DNA from: Salinarimonas ramus
GTDB taxonomy: Bacteria; Pseudomonadota; Alphaproteobacteria; Rhizobiales; Beijerinckiaceae
Assembly (NCBI RefSeq): GCF_014645695.1
Contig: NZ_BMMF01000014.1
Coordinates: 1-64,000 of the forward strand
Reading direction: 5' to 3'
DNA length: 64,000 bases
The notes beneath the pieces are model-generated. The model worked only from the letters and a program-made list of their open reading frames with translations, ran no database searches and had not been told where the DNA came from. A program made the position numbers and the translations under genes. How positions within the stretch are numbered: position 1 is the stretch's first letter; every line of letters begins with the position of its first letter. Positions 37,318-48,729 of the stretch are shown piece after piece.

Positions 37318-38004
37318 ATGCCCGACGACGAGAAGCCGCATTACCACGGCCATCGCGACCGCCTGCGCGCGCGCTTCGTCGAGGTCGGCGGCGACGCGAT
37401 GCCGGATTACGAGCTGCTCGAGCTCGTGCTCTTCCGCTCCATCCCGCGCCGGGACGTGAAGCCGCTGGCGAAGCAGCTGATCGCCCGCTTCGGCGGCTTC
37501 GCGGAGGCGCTGGCCGCGCCGCCGGCGCGCCTCGCGGAGGTGGAGGGCGTGAGCCGCGCGACCATCACGGACTTCAAGCTGGTGGAGGCCGCGAGCCGGC
37601 GCCTGGCGAAGGGCGCGATCCGCGCGCGCCCGATCCTCACGTCCTGGTCTCTGGTGCTGGATTATTGCCGTACGGCCATGGCGTTCGCCGAGCGCGAGCA
37701 GCTGCGCCTGCTCTTCCTCGACAAGAAGAACGCGCTCATCGCCGACGAGGTGCAGCAATCCGGCACCGTCGACCACACGCCGGTCTACGTCCGCGAAGTG
37801 GTCCGGCGCGCGCTGGAGCTCTCGGCGACGGCGATCATCCTCGTCCACAATCACCCGTCCGGCGATCCGACGCCCTCGAGCGCGGACGTGCGGATGACGC
37901 GCGAGATCATCGAGGCGGCGCGCCCCATGGGCATCGTCGTTCACGATCACATCGTGATCGGCCGCGACGGGCATGCGAGCCTCAAGGGGCTCAAGCTGAT
38001 CTGA
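37318..38004 (+). CDS. radC: RadC/JAB-domain protein
   Basis: A 228-residue protein. The N-terminal helix-hairpin-helix region contains [20 protein letters not shown]. The C-terminal JAMM metalloprotease-like domain has [14 protein letters not shown] near residues 176-190 and the upstream glutamate in IADEVQQSG, a complete metal site. Despite the name, its role in repair is not established; the catalytic site implies a hydrolase of unknown target. Confidence 0.92.
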   Translation: MPDDEKPHYHGHRDRLRARFVEVGGDAMPDYELLELVLFRSIPRRDVKPLAKQLIARFGGFAEALAAPPARLAEVEGVSRATITDFKLVEAASRRLAKGAIRARPILTSWSLVLDYCRTAMAFAEREQLRLLFLDKKNALIADEVQQSGTVDHTPVYVREVVRRALELSATAIILVHNHPSGDPTPSSADVRMTREIIEAARPMGIVVHDHIVIGRDGHASLKGLKLI

Positions 38005-38033
38005 GGCGCGCGTCTCGGCTCGCGCGCCGCGCC

Positions 38034-38237
38034 TCAGTGGAGGCGGCGGCTCGCGACGATGCGCACGGGCGCCGGCTCCGGACGCAGCATCGTCCAGGCC
38101 AGCCGGTCGATGGCGATGGCGCGGCGCGCCACCTCGCGGGCACGAGCGGTGAAGCCGTCGTCGCGCAGGATGCGCGCCTGCTTGACCATGACACGGGCGA
38201 GATCGAGAAGCTTGCGAGCCTTCTGTCGGGTTTGCAT
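38034..38237 (-). CDS. Small basic helical hypothetical protein
   Basis: A 67-residue Arg/Ala-rich protein (begins MQTRQKARKLLDLARVMVKQ). No recognised domain. GAAGGAAG lies 6-13 bases before the ATG at 38237. It converges on radC with a 29-base gap. Low complexity makes the call moderate only. Confidence 0.5.
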   Translation of the reverse strand: MQTRQKARKLLDLARVMVKQARILRDDGFTARAREVARRAIAIDRLAWTMLRPEPAPVRIVASRRLH

Positions 38238-38401
38238 CGGTTTCTTCCTTCGCTGGACCGGGCGTTCGCGACGCACGATCCCTGTTCGCGAGTTTGGCCC
38301 GTGTCGCACCGTGCGCCAAGCGCGTTCCGCGCGCAGTCTGCCCACGGCGACGGCGCGCCGCAGGTCCGGCCGGGGCTCGCGCGCGTAGATCGGACACGTG
38401 C

Positions 38402-39400
38402 ATGTCACAGGCGAGGAGCGTGGAACGCGTGGCGGGACAAGGGATCGAGCGGATCGCCGTGATCGGCGCGGGGCTCGCGGGGGTCGTCGCGGCGCGCGAC
38501 ATGGCCGTTGCGAATATCGACGTTCACATTGTCGAGAAGAGCCGCGGGGCCGGCGGTCGCATGGCGACGCGGCGCGGGGAGGGCGGTCTTGCCTTCGATC
38601 ACGGCGCGCAATACATGCGCGCGCACGGCTCGGGCTTCGCCGCCGAGCTCGATGCGTGGGCCCGCGCAGGGCTCGTGGCGGCCTGGGGCGAGGCAGGGCG
38701 CATGGTGGGGGTACCCGCCATGAACGCCCCGGTGAAGGCGCTCGCGGCCGACCTCGCGCTCGCCACCGCTACGACCGTCTCCGCCATCGAGGGCGCGCCC
38801 GGCGACTGGACGCTCGCGACGGTAGAGGGCGCGCGGCTCGGGCCGTTCGACGCCGTCCTCGTCACGGCGCCGGCGCCGCAGACGCAGACGCTGCTTCGGC
38901 CCGTCGCGCCGGCTCTCGCCGAGGCGGCCGGCCACGCGCGCTATGCGCCCTGCCTCGCGCTGATGCTCGCCTACGAGCCCGACGCGCTCTCGCGCGATCT
39001 CCCGGCGGCGCAGCGGCCGGACCACGAGGCGATCGCCTGGATCGCGCAGGACGGCACCAAGCCCGGTCGCGCGAGCGACGGCCCGCGCCGCCTCGTCGTG
39101 CATGCGACGCCCGGCTGGTCGCGCGCGTATCTCGAGCAGACGCCGGAAGCCATCCGCGACGCGCTCCTCGCCGAGGTCGCGCCGCTGATCGGCGCGAGCG
39201 GGGCGCCGATCCACGCCGTCGCCCAGCGGTGGCGCTACGCTCTCGTGGAGGAGCCTCTGGGCACGCCGTGCCTGTGGGACCCCGCGCTCGGCCTCGGAGC
39301 CGGCGGCGACTGGTGCCTCGGCGGGCGCGTGGAGGCCGCCTACGACAGCGGTCGCGCGCTCGCCCGCGCCGTCTTCGCCGCACGGGAGGGCGCGTCGTGA
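38402..39400 (+). CDS. Renalase-like FAD/NAD(P)-dependent amine-oxidase-family protein
   Basis: A 332-residue flavoprotein. The dinucleotide motif is IGAGLAGVVAARDMA, the GG doublet region is EKSRGAGGRMATRR, and the phosphate site motif AFDHGAQYM follows. The C-terminal segment CLGGRVEAAYDSGRALA binds FAD. This is the pattern of bacterial renalase-like proteins. It overlaps the downstream DCC gene by 4 bases (GTGA), so the two are co-translated. Confidence 0.85.
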   Translation: MSQARSVERVAGQGIERIAVIGAGLAGVVAARDMAVANIDVHIVEKSRGAGGRMATRRGEGGLAFDHGAQYMRAHGSGFAAELDAWARAGLVAAWGEAGRMVGVPAMNAPVKALAADLALATATTVSAIEGAPGDWTLATVEGARLGPFDAVLVTAPAPQTQTLLRPVAPALAEAAGHARYAPCLALMLAYEPDALSRDLPAAQRPDHEAIAWIAQDGTKPGRASDGPRRLVVHATPGWSRAYLEQTPEAIRDALLAEVAPLIGASGAPIHAVAQRWRYALVEEPLGTPCLWDPALGLGAGGDWCLGGRVEAAYDSGRALARAVFAAREGAS

Positions 39401-39801
39401 GCGAGGAGACGACGGGCGCCCGGGGCGGGGCGGCGCCCGACCTCACCGTCTATTACGACGGCGCCTGCCCGCTCTGCCGGGCGGAGATCGGGCACTACAC
39501 CCGCTGCGAGGGCGCCGAGCGCATCGCGTTCGTCGACGTGTCGAGCGAGAGCGCCGATCCGGGCCCCGACCTCTCCCGCGAGGCCGCGCTCGCACGCTTC
39601 CACGTGCGCGATGCGCACGGCACGCTCGCCTCCGGCGGGGCCGGCTTCGCCGCTCTGTGGCGCACGCTGCCGCGCTGGCGCGTCGCAGGACGCCTCGCCG
39701 CGCTGCCGGGCGTGCGGACGCTGCTGGAGCTGGCGTATCGCGGCTTCCTTCCGCTGCGTCCTGCGCTGGTGCGTCTGTGGAAGCGTGCCGCTCGCAGATA
39801 G
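39397..39801 (+). CDS. DCC-family thiol-disulfide oxidoreductase (DUF393)
   Basis: A 134-residue protein with the family opening YYDGACPLCRAEIG (D-x-x-CPxC). The rest is helical, ending in LVRLWKRAARR. DUF393 proteins are predicted thioredoxin-like disulfide reductases. The GTG start overlaps the flavoprotein stop, which suggests that the two act together. Confidence 0.83.
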   Translation: MSEETTGARGGAAPDLTVYYDGACPLCRAEIGHYTRCEGAERIAFVDVSSESADPGPDLSREAALARFHVRDAHGTLASGGAGFAALWRTLPRWRVAGRLAALPGVRTLLELAYRGFLPLRPALVRLWKRAARR

Positions 39802-39917
39802 TATTCGCCGGCTTTCCATTCTTCACAAACCTTCATAGCCGGCAGCGGTCAACCCTCCGTTCAGCTTTGCGGCCTACGTAACGAGGCAATGTCTCGCCCG
39901 AACGGAGGCCCTCGCCC

Positions 39918-41999
39918 GTGAGCTCTCGTCCCGCACCCCCCACCGTCACCAAGATCGGCGCGGCCGCGACGGCGGGCCCTCCCGGCACGGCGGGCCGGCC
40001 CGCGCGGGGCGGGCTGCGGATGCGCATCGCCGCCGGCTTCGCGGCGATCCTGGTGCTGGCGCTCGGCGTCGCGCTGTTCGCCGCCTACAACGTCTCGCGC
40101 CTCTCGCAGGACGTGGGGGCCTATGGCGCGGTCGTGGCGGAGGCGGAGCGTGCGCAGGCGATCGACCGCGCCCTCGTGGCGCTCTCGCTCGGCGCGCGCG
40201 ACGCCCTCGCCGACGGCAGCGAGGATGCGCTCGCCGCCATCGCGAGCCGCGAGGCCGCTCTCGAAGCCGCCATCGCGCAGGCCCGTGCCGCGACCACGGA
40301 CGCGGACCGCCGCGCCCTCGTCGAGAGCATCGCCGAGCGCTTCGCCGCCTTCTCGGAAGGGCTGGAGCGCCTCTTCGCCGACAGCGCCGCGCTGCGCGCG
40401 GTCGTGAACGACACGATCGACCCGGCGGTGGCCTCCGCCATCGAGACCATGAATTTCGCCATCTACAGCGCCTCCATCGACCAGGACACCAACACGGCGA
40501 ACGGGCTCGCCATCGCCATGAAGGACATGCTCAGCGCGCAGGTGGCGCTCGGGCGCTACGTCGCCGGCACGAGCGACGACGCGCAGGTGGCGCGCACCAG
40601 CATCGACCTCGCGGTCGATCGCGCCGCCGGCCTCTTCGCGGGGGTGAGCCACGCGGGGCGTAAGGCCCAGCTCGGCGAGATCCTCGCGAGCATGGAGACG
40701 TTCCGCGCCGGCATGAGGGAAGCCGTGACGCTCTCCGACGCGCAGGCCGCTCTGCGCGAGGAGGTGCTCGGCGCCGCCGAGCGCGCCGTCGGCGAGGCCG
40801 CGCAGGGTATCGTCGCGGACGCCAATGCCGAGGCCGCCGCCATCGGCCGCGGCACGCAGGCGTCGGCCGACACGACCGTGACGACGACGCTCGCCACCTC
40901 CGCCGGCCTCGCCGTGCTCGGCGTCGCCATCGCGATCCTCATCGGGCGCTCCATCGCCGCGCCGGTCTCCGCCATGACGGGCGCGATGAACCGCCTGGCG
41001 GAGGGCGACACCAGCGTCGAGGTCCCCGGACGCGAGCGGCGCGACGAGATCGGCGCCATGGCCGCCGCCGTCGAGGTCTTCCGCCGCAACGCCATCGAGC
41101 GCCAGCGCCTCGCCGGCGAGACGGAGGCGGAGGCCACGGCCCGCGCCGCTCGCCAGCGCGCGGTCGAGGAGCTCGTCGCCGGCTTCCGCGGCGAGGTGGG
41201 CACGCTCCTCGCGCGCGTCACCGGCCAGATGGACGCCATGCGCGAGACCGCCCGCACGCTCACCGGCATCGCCGCCGAGACCGCGCGCACCACCGACGAG
41301 ACGGCGACGGAGAGCCGCGAGAGCGCCCAGACCGCCACCGTCGCGGCGCAGGCGGCGGCGAGCCTGTCGGCCGCCATCGACGAGATCGCCCGCACCGTGG
41401 GCGAGACGACGGAGGTCGTCTCCCGCGCCACCCACGCGGCCGGCGAGACGAGCGGGCGCGTCGCGGGCCTCGCCGACGCCGCCCAGCGGATCGGCGACGT
41501 CGTCGACCTGATCCGCTCCATCGCCGAGCAGACGAACCTGCTCGCGCTCAACGCCACCATCGAGGCGGCGCGGGCGGGGGAGGCCGGCAAGGGCTTCGCC
41601 GTCGTCGCGGCCGAAGTGAAGCAGCTCGCCGACCAGACCGCCAAGGCCACCGCGGAGATCGGCCAGCAGATCGCCGGCATCCAGGCCGAGACGGGTGCGG
41701 CCGTCTCCTCCATCGCCCACATCGCGGAGATCATGAAGGAGGTGGACGTCCACACCACCGCCATCGCCGCGGCGGTGGAGGAGCAGGGCGCCTCGACGAG
41801 CGAGATCTCCCGCAACGTCGAGACGGCCGCGCGCACCAGCGAGGCGGCCGCGCACAATATCGGCGCCGTGCAGGCCTCGACCGCCCGCACCACGACCTCC
41901 GCCGACGCCGTCGACGAGGCCTCCCGCCTCGCCGCCGAGGAGACCCGCAGGCTGTCGCAGACGATCGACGGTTTCCTGGAGCGCGTCGCCGCGGCCTGA
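39918..41999 (+). CDS. Methyl-accepting chemotaxis protein
   Basis: A 693-residue chemoreceptor. A first membrane helix lies near 35-58 after an unusual 34-residue Pro/Ala-rich cytoplasmic tail. An outer sensor region of about 260 residues follows, then a second helix near 320-340, a HAMP domain, and a signalling domain whose hairpin tip reads [16 protein letters not shown]. No CheR-binding pentapeptide is seen at the C-terminus. The GTG start has GGAGG 9 bases upstream. No che genes lie nearby, so it feeds a chemosensory system encoded elsewhere. Confidence 0.9.
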   Translation: MSSRPAPPTVTKIGAAATAGPPGTAGRPARGGLRMRIAAGFAAILVLALGVALFAAYNVSRLSQDVGAYGAVVAEAERAQAIDRALVALSLGARDALADGSEDALAAIASREAALEAAIAQARAATTDADRRALVESIAERFAAFSEGLERLFADSAALRAVVNDTIDPAVASAIETMNFAIYSASIDQDTNTANGLAIAMKDMLSAQVALGRYVAGTSDDAQVARTSIDLAVDRAAGLFAGVSHAGRKAQLGEILASMETFRAGMREAVTLSDAQAALREEVLGAAERAVGEAAQGIVADANAEAAAIGRGTQASADTTVTTTLATSAGLAVLGVAIAILIGRSIAAPVSAMTGAMNRLAEGDTSVEVPGRERRDEIGAMAAAVEVFRRNAIERQRLAGETEAEATARAARQRAVEELVAGFRGEVGTLLARVTGQMDAMRETARTLTGIAAETARTTDETATESRESAQTATVAAQAAASLSAAIDEIARTVGETTEVVSRATHAAGETSGRVAGLADAAQRIGDVVDLIRSIAEQTNLLALNATIEAARAGEAGKGFAVVAAEVKQLADQTAKATAEIGQQIAGIQAETGAAVSSIAHIAEIMKEVDVHTTAIAAAVEEQGASTSEISRNVETAARTSEAAAHNIGAVQASTARTTTSADAVDEASRLAAEETRRLSQTIDGFLERVAAA

Positions 42000-42070
42000 C
42001 GCGCCACCTGTCGGCCCTTGCCCTCGCCGGCCGAACCCACGACCATGCGGGCATCCGCCTCGGAGCCCGC

Positions 42071-43912
42071 ATGGACGCCTATCTCCCCCAGGCCTTCGCC
42101 TTCCTCCTCGGCGCCGTTCTCGCGCCCCCGCTGTTCAAGCGGCTCGGGCTCGGGACGGCGGTGGGCTATCTCGTCGCCGGGCTCGTCATCGGCCCCTCGG
42201 GCCTTCGCGTCTTCGACGACGCGGATTCGGTGCTCGGCGTCTCGCAGCTCGGCATCGTGCTCCTCCTCTTCGTCATCGGCCTCGACACGCGGCTCTCGCG
42301 GCTGGCTGCGATGAAGGGCGACATCGTCGGGCTCGGGCTCGGCCAGGTGCTCGTCACCGGCGCCGCGATCGGGGCGGTCGCGCACCTCCTCGGCCTCGGG
42401 ATCGCCGCGGCGGCCCTCGTCGGCTTCGCCTTCGCGCTCTCGGGCACGGCCATCGCCCTGCAGATCCTGGAGGAGCGCAACGCGCTCGCCTGCCCCTACG
42501 GCCGGCGCAGCTTCGCCGCGCTGCTGACGCAGGACGTGCTCACCGTCCCGGTGCTCGCGCTCGCACCCATCCTGTTCGGCGCCGCCGCTCTGCGCGAGAG
42601 CGCCACCGGCTCGGCGCTGGGCGACGCGGCCCTCGCCATCGGCGTCGTCGTCGGCATCGTCCTCGCCGGGCGCTACGTCCTCGATCACCTGTTTCGCATC
42701 CTCGCGACCGCGGGCGCGCGCGAGGTAATGACGGCGGCCGCCCTCCTCGTCGTGCTCGCCGCCGCCCTCGCGGCGCGGGCGGCCGGCCTGTCGATGGCGC
42801 TCGGCGCCTTTCTCGCTGGCGTGATGCTCGCGGGCTCCTCCTACCGCCACCAGATCCAGGCGGACGTCGAGCCCTTCCGCGGGCTGCTCCTGGCGCTCTT
42901 CTTCATGTCGGTGGGCATGCTCATCGACGTCGCCGATCTCCTCGCGCGGCTCGATCTCGTGCTGGCGCTGCTGGCGCTCTACCTGCTCGTGAAGATCGCG
43001 GCGACGGCGCTGGTCGCGCGGATCACCGGCTCGACCTCCCGCGAGGCGGTGAAGATAGGCCTCGTGCTGGCGGCCGCGGGCGAGTTCGCCTTCGTCCTCG
43101 CGCCGCTCGCGGGCGCGCTCGGCCTCGTCGCGCCGGAGGACGTCGGCCTGATGATCGCGCTCGCCGCGCTCTCCATGGTCGCCTGCCCGCCGCTCGCGGC
43201 GCTCGGCCAGCGCGTGCTCGCGGCGACCGCGCCCACCGAGCGGATGGAGGAGGATTTCGAAGGCGCCGGCGGCTCGGCCATCCTCATCGGCTTCGGCCGC
43301 TTCGGGCAGATCGCCTCGCAGATGCTGCTCGCCGAGGGCGTCGAGACCACCCTCATCGACCGCGCGCCGGACCGGGTGCGCAATGCCGCGCAATTCGGCT
43401 TCAAGGTCTATTTCGGCGACGGCAACCGCCTCGATGTCCTGCGCGCCGCCGGCGTCGAGGAGGCGCGCCTCGTCTTCGTGTGCATCAAGGACCCCGACGA
43501 GAGCCTCGCCATCTGCGCGCGCCTGCGCGAGGCCTATCCCTTGCTCGCCATCTACGCGCGCTCCTACGACCGCACCCACACGATCGCGCTCGACAAGGCG
43601 GGGATCACGCTCTCCGTGCGCGACACGTTCGAGAGCGCGATCCGCGCCGGGCGCGAGGTGCTCGTCGAGCTCGGCGTCTCGCCGGAGCGGGCGCAGGTGG
43701 TGGAGGCGGACGTGCGCCGGCGCGACCTCGAGCGGCTCGAGGCGCAGAAGCTCGCCGGCATCGAGGCCGGCAAGGACATCCTCCACCAGAAGACGATGCG
43801 GCCCGAGCCGCTGCGCCAGCCCACCCGCAAGGGGCGCGCGCTCAACGAGGAGGCGCGCGCCCTCGTCGGCGAGGAGGAGCGGGCCGGCGAGGAGCGGCCG
43901 GCGGCGGAGTGA
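42071..43912 (+). CDS. Kef-type monovalent cation:proton antiporter (CPA2) with TrkA-N domain
   Basis: A 613-residue protein. The N-terminal part (about 1-380) has 12-13 membrane helices with the KefB/KefC pattern (GTAVGYLVAGLVIGPSGL, LLLFVIGLDTRLSRLAAMKG). The C-terminal RCK/TrkA-N domain starts ILIGFGRFGQIASQMLLAEG, followed by DRAPDRVRNA. It is a potassium-proton exchanger probably controlled by nucleotide or glutathione binding. It shares the strand with the upstream chemoreceptor, 71 bases away. Confidence 0.9.
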   Translation: MDAYLPQAFAFLLGAVLAPPLFKRLGLGTAVGYLVAGLVIGPSGLRVFDDADSVLGVSQLGIVLLLFVIGLDTRLSRLAAMKGDIVGLGLGQVLVTGAAIGAVAHLLGLGIAAAALVGFAFALSGTAIALQILEERNALACPYGRRSFAALLTQDVLTVPVLALAPILFGAAALRESATGSALGDAALAIGVVVGIVLAGRYVLDHLFRILATAGAREVMTAAALLVVLAAALAARAAGLSMALGAFLAGVMLAGSSYRHQIQADVEPFRGLLLALFFMSVGMLIDVADLLARLDLVLALLALYLLVKIAATALVARITGSTSREAVKIGLVLAAAGEFAFVLAPLAGALGLVAPEDVGLMIALAALSMVACPPLAALGQRVLAATAPTERMEEDFEGAGGSAILIGFGRFGQIASQMLLAEGVETTLIDRAPDRVRNAAQFGFKVYFGDGNRLDVLRAAGVEEARLVFVCIKDPDESLAICARLREAYPLLAIYARSYDRTHTIALDKAGITLSVRDTFESAIRAGREVLVELGVSPERAQVVEADVRRRDLERLEAQKLAGIEAGKDILHQKTMRPEPLRQPTRKGRALNEEARALVGEEERAGEERPAAE

Positions 43913-43918
43913 TCCGCC

Positions 43919-46201
<2,283 letters not shown>

Positions 46202-46328
46202 GAGGAGGCCGATGGTTCGTGATGGAAAGGGGAGCGGGACCTTACGCGGGAGGGGGGAGGGGGGCAAGGTGGAGGTTGGGAGGGGGGATTTTTTGGGGGG
46301 ATTTGTGGGGGGAGAGCGCGCCCAAAGC

Positions 46329-46514
46329 TGTCATCCCGGGCGCCGAAGGCGACCCGGGACCCATGAACACAGGTGCTCGCCATAGCGTGCGCGACAGCGC
46401 GCGCGGCCACGAACGGCCTGCATCGGCCCCCGGTGGCCGGACGCGCTCCCGCGCGCCCTGAGGCCAACCATGCGTGTTCTGGGTCCCGGGCCCGCTTCGC
46501 GACCCGGGATGACA
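46329..46514. repeat. Inverted pair of REP-like palindromic repeats
   Basis: The unit at 46329-46370 (TGTCATCCCGGGC ... CCCGGGACCCATGAACAC) recurs inverted at 46474-46514 (GTGTTCTGGGTCCCGGGC ... ACCCGGGATGACA). Each unit is itself partly palindromic. Such GTCATCCCGGG units are common intergenic repeats in alphaproteobacterial genomes. The two are separated by about 100 bases. Confidence 0.75.
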
Positions 46515-46560
46515 AGGGGAGAGCGCGCCCGACACTGTCATCCCCCGTTCCCTGCTCCGA

Positions 46561-46629
46561 GGAAACGCTCTTTCCCCGGACGGTCGGACTGTGCTAGGGT
46601 TGCACCCGGAGTGAGGAGGGAGCGTTTCC
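46561..46629. repeat. Inverted repeat GGAAACGCTC / GAGCGTTTCC
   Basis: Ten-base perfect arms at 46561-46570 and 46620-46629 flank about 49 bases that are GC-rich and internally structured. It may be another palindromic intergenic element. Confidence 0.5.
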
Positions 46630-46665
46630 GCTCCCCCCTCGTTTTCATCGACCGCCTATGGCGAA

Positions 46666-46696
46666 GCGGAAGGCGAGGCTCCAGCTCGCCTTCCGC
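46666..46696. repeat. 12-base-arm hairpin
   Basis: GCGGAAGGCGAG (46666-46677) pairs perfectly with CTCGCCTTCCGC (46685-46696) across a 7-base loop. No T run follows, so an intrinsic terminator is unlikely. It could be part of a palindromic repeat element. Confidence 0.55.
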
Positions 46697-47358
46697 ACCA
46701 CGCGGAGATCGATGGACACGCTCACGCGCGGCAGAAGCCACGACATCGCTTGTCCTCCGTTGACCGAGCGAGGCTGTCGCCCTCAGGCGTCGGAGCCCAT
46801 GTCCGACACGAGACGCTGGACCGCCTTGGCATTCCATTCGATCGGCGGCATGGGAAGCGGGTGCGTGTGATCTGTCAAGCTTGATCGTTTCGGTTGTTTT
46901 ACGGTTTCTCGTTCGACGATCGTTCCTTGCGCCGACGCATCAGCCATGAATGAGAAGCGGCCCGGCATCCTGCACCAGCGCGTTTGCAGCCCACCACCGC
47001 CACCTCCCCGCAGGGGAGGACGACGGCCTTCGGGCCGGAGGGTGGGGAGGGGGCGAGCCGGCCCGCAATGCTGGCGACCGGCCCCACCGCCCGCGCCGAG
47101 GCGAAGTCCGAATTCACTCTTAGGGGCGAGGTGCAGCGAGGCCGTATTTGAAGCGATATGACGACAGTGGATCAAGTAAGAATGAGCGAGTAGACACTGC
47201 TCGCCTTGAATTTAGCCTTTGGGCGAAACAGCACGTTTGCGGTAGACAATCTGTTGCAATCGCGCAACACAAGGCGAGATTTCGACTTTTCGAGATTGCG
47301 ATAAGGCTCTCAGAATGTAAGTGTCGTCGAGCGCACGCGAGGGATTGGATAAAGGTCG

Positions 47359-48726
47359 ATGCTCAGTTCACTGCTCACTTTCCGCGCCGAGAAAATACTG
47401 GGAGACAAAAACTATGAGATGAATTTTACCGGCGATACATCGATAATCGTAGGGCCTAACGGTTCCGGAAAAAGTACTTTCCTTAACGTTTTTTACCTTT
47501 TTATTACACGTCAATGGTCTCGGCTGGCCGAGTACAATTTTCAGCAGGTTTCTCTGACTACAAACTCCGGAAAAATTGAGCTACACAAAGGAGATTTGTT
47601 TAATGTAGACGCTTATGCAAAGATGTCGCCGAGGTTAAAGAGAATATATAATCAACTTGCTGCACAGAAACTCTTACCTCGATTTTTGTCCGGCAATAAG
47701 CTTACTAGCCGTGAACGGTCATCGCTGGCTGAGACGCTTGAGATTTCTGCAATTGACCTTGATTCTTTTCGACGCTATTTCGCTCATGAAAGTGAAGGGC
47801 TTTTCCGTTCGCAATTAGTAAGGGTCGAGCAGGATCTAGAAGCTCTAGAAATTGGGCGAGTCCTTTATCTCCCAACATACCGCAGGATTGAGAAAGACCT
47901 CAGTTCGATATTTCCCGATATCGAAGACCGTTTCAGGAGCCGTGTTGCAGACTCTCAGATGACTGCTCGCCAGGGTGGGAATTTTCAAGAGATTATTAGC
48001 TTTGGAATGGATGATATTTTCAAGCTCATTTCTAATCACACCTCGACACTAAACTCATTAGCCAAGACAAAATCCGATGATGCGGCGCAAGAATATATCA
48101 GAGACATGGTTAAAGGTGCGATTAAAGAATATTCGGTGGGCCGTATTCGAGATATGAATTCTGCGGTTATTAGTGAGTTTGTATCGCGCCTTGATGATCA
48201 GTTGCTGTCGACGGAAGATAAAAACGAGTTAAGAAGCAAGATTGAAGACTTGCGTGTCAAGAAAGTCGGCAAACCGAATAAAGATATGCAGTACCTCGGT
48301 TTTTTTGTCGAGAAAATGTTGAATGTATATATAGAGATGCAGGAAGCAGAAAGGCCATTCAACGAGTTTGTTGCGATAATCAATCGATATCTTAGCGGCA
48401 ATAAGGTGGTACAATACAGAAACTATGAATTTTCGATTGTAGACAACTATTCGGGTGATAACATCAATCTTAGCGAGCTCTCTTCAGGAGAGAAGCAGAT
48501 CGTATCGGTATTTGCCTATCTTCTTCTACGAGAAGAGAAAGGTACCGTGGTTTTAATCGATGAGCCGGAGCTTTCATTATCGGTGCCATGGCAAAAGACA
48601 TTCCTTCCCGATATACTTGCTACCAGAAGGTGTAGTTTTGTGTTAGCAGTGACACACAGTCCTTTCGTATTCGACAATGATCTACGCTCGTCAATCATAG
48701 ATGTGCGAAAGCTGACGGTGAAATAA
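47359..48726 (+). CDS. ariA: PARIS defence ATPase AriA (ABC/SMC-type AAA)
   Basis: A 455-residue ABC-type ATPase. Walker A is GPNGSGKST at about 32-40, the signature LSSGEKQ is near 374-380, Walker B and catalytic Glu are in VVLIDEPELS near 396-405, and the switch His is in VTHSPF near 431. A long helical region lies between. With the DUF4435 gene 3 bases downstream this is the AriA-AriB layout. In PARIS, AriA senses phage anti-restriction proteins such as Ocr and releases AriB. The gene is very AT-rich and uses codons unlike its neighbours, a sign of recent transfer. AAAGG precedes the ATG. Confidence 0.82.
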   Translation: MLSSLLTFRAEKILGDKNYEMNFTGDTSIIVGPNGSGKSTFLNVFYLFITRQWSRLAEYNFQQVSLTTNSGKIELHKGDLFNVDAYAKMSPRLKRIYNQLAAQKLLPRFLSGNKLTSRERSSLAETLEISAIDLDSFRRYFAHESEGLFRSQLVRVEQDLEALEIGRVLYLPTYRRIEKDLSSIFPDIEDRFRSRVADSQMTARQGGNFQEIISFGMDDIFKLISNHTSTLNSLAKTKSDDAAQEYIRDMVKGAIKEYSVGRIRDMNSAVISEFVSRLDDQLLSTEDKNELRSKIEDLRVKKVGKPNKDMQYLGFFVEKMLNVYIEMQEAERPFNEFVAIINRYLSGNKVVQYRNYEFSIVDNYSGDNINLSELSSGEKQIVSVFAYLLLREEKGTVVLIDEPELSLSVPWQKTFLPDILATRRCSFVLAVTHSPFVFDNDLRSSIIDVRKLTVK

Positions 48727-48729
48727 GCG

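Larger units (their letters stand above)
46202..47358. other. Gene-poor region rich in repeats and palindromes
   Basis: About 1,150 bases without a supportable gene. It begins with a G-rich run (46240-46315). It holds an inverted pair of REP-like units, two further hairpins, and a second palindromic GC-rich element (46995-47055). From about 47105 the base composition shifts abruptly to AT-rich, which is the left edge of the PARIS island. Short reading frames exist but show no ribosome site or recognisable family. Confidence 0.6.

Noticed and set aside
46658-46870. 70-residue plus-strand reading frame in the repeat region
   Set aside because: It runs through a 12-base-arm hairpin, has no ribosome site and no recognisable family.
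46783-46947. 54-residue minus-strand reading frame with non-repetitive composition
   Set aside because: The sequence looks less random than neighbours, but no family, clear ribosome site or neighbour supports it. It may be a gene remnant.
47107-47358. A specific promoter for the PARIS genes
   Set aside because: The AT-rich leader contains several TTGC and TTGA sequences but none with a properly spaced -10 element.
47148-47417. 89-residue plus-strand frame overlapping the start of ariA
   Set aside because: It runs into ariA in another frame and lacks a ribosome site; the region is more likely the ariA leader.
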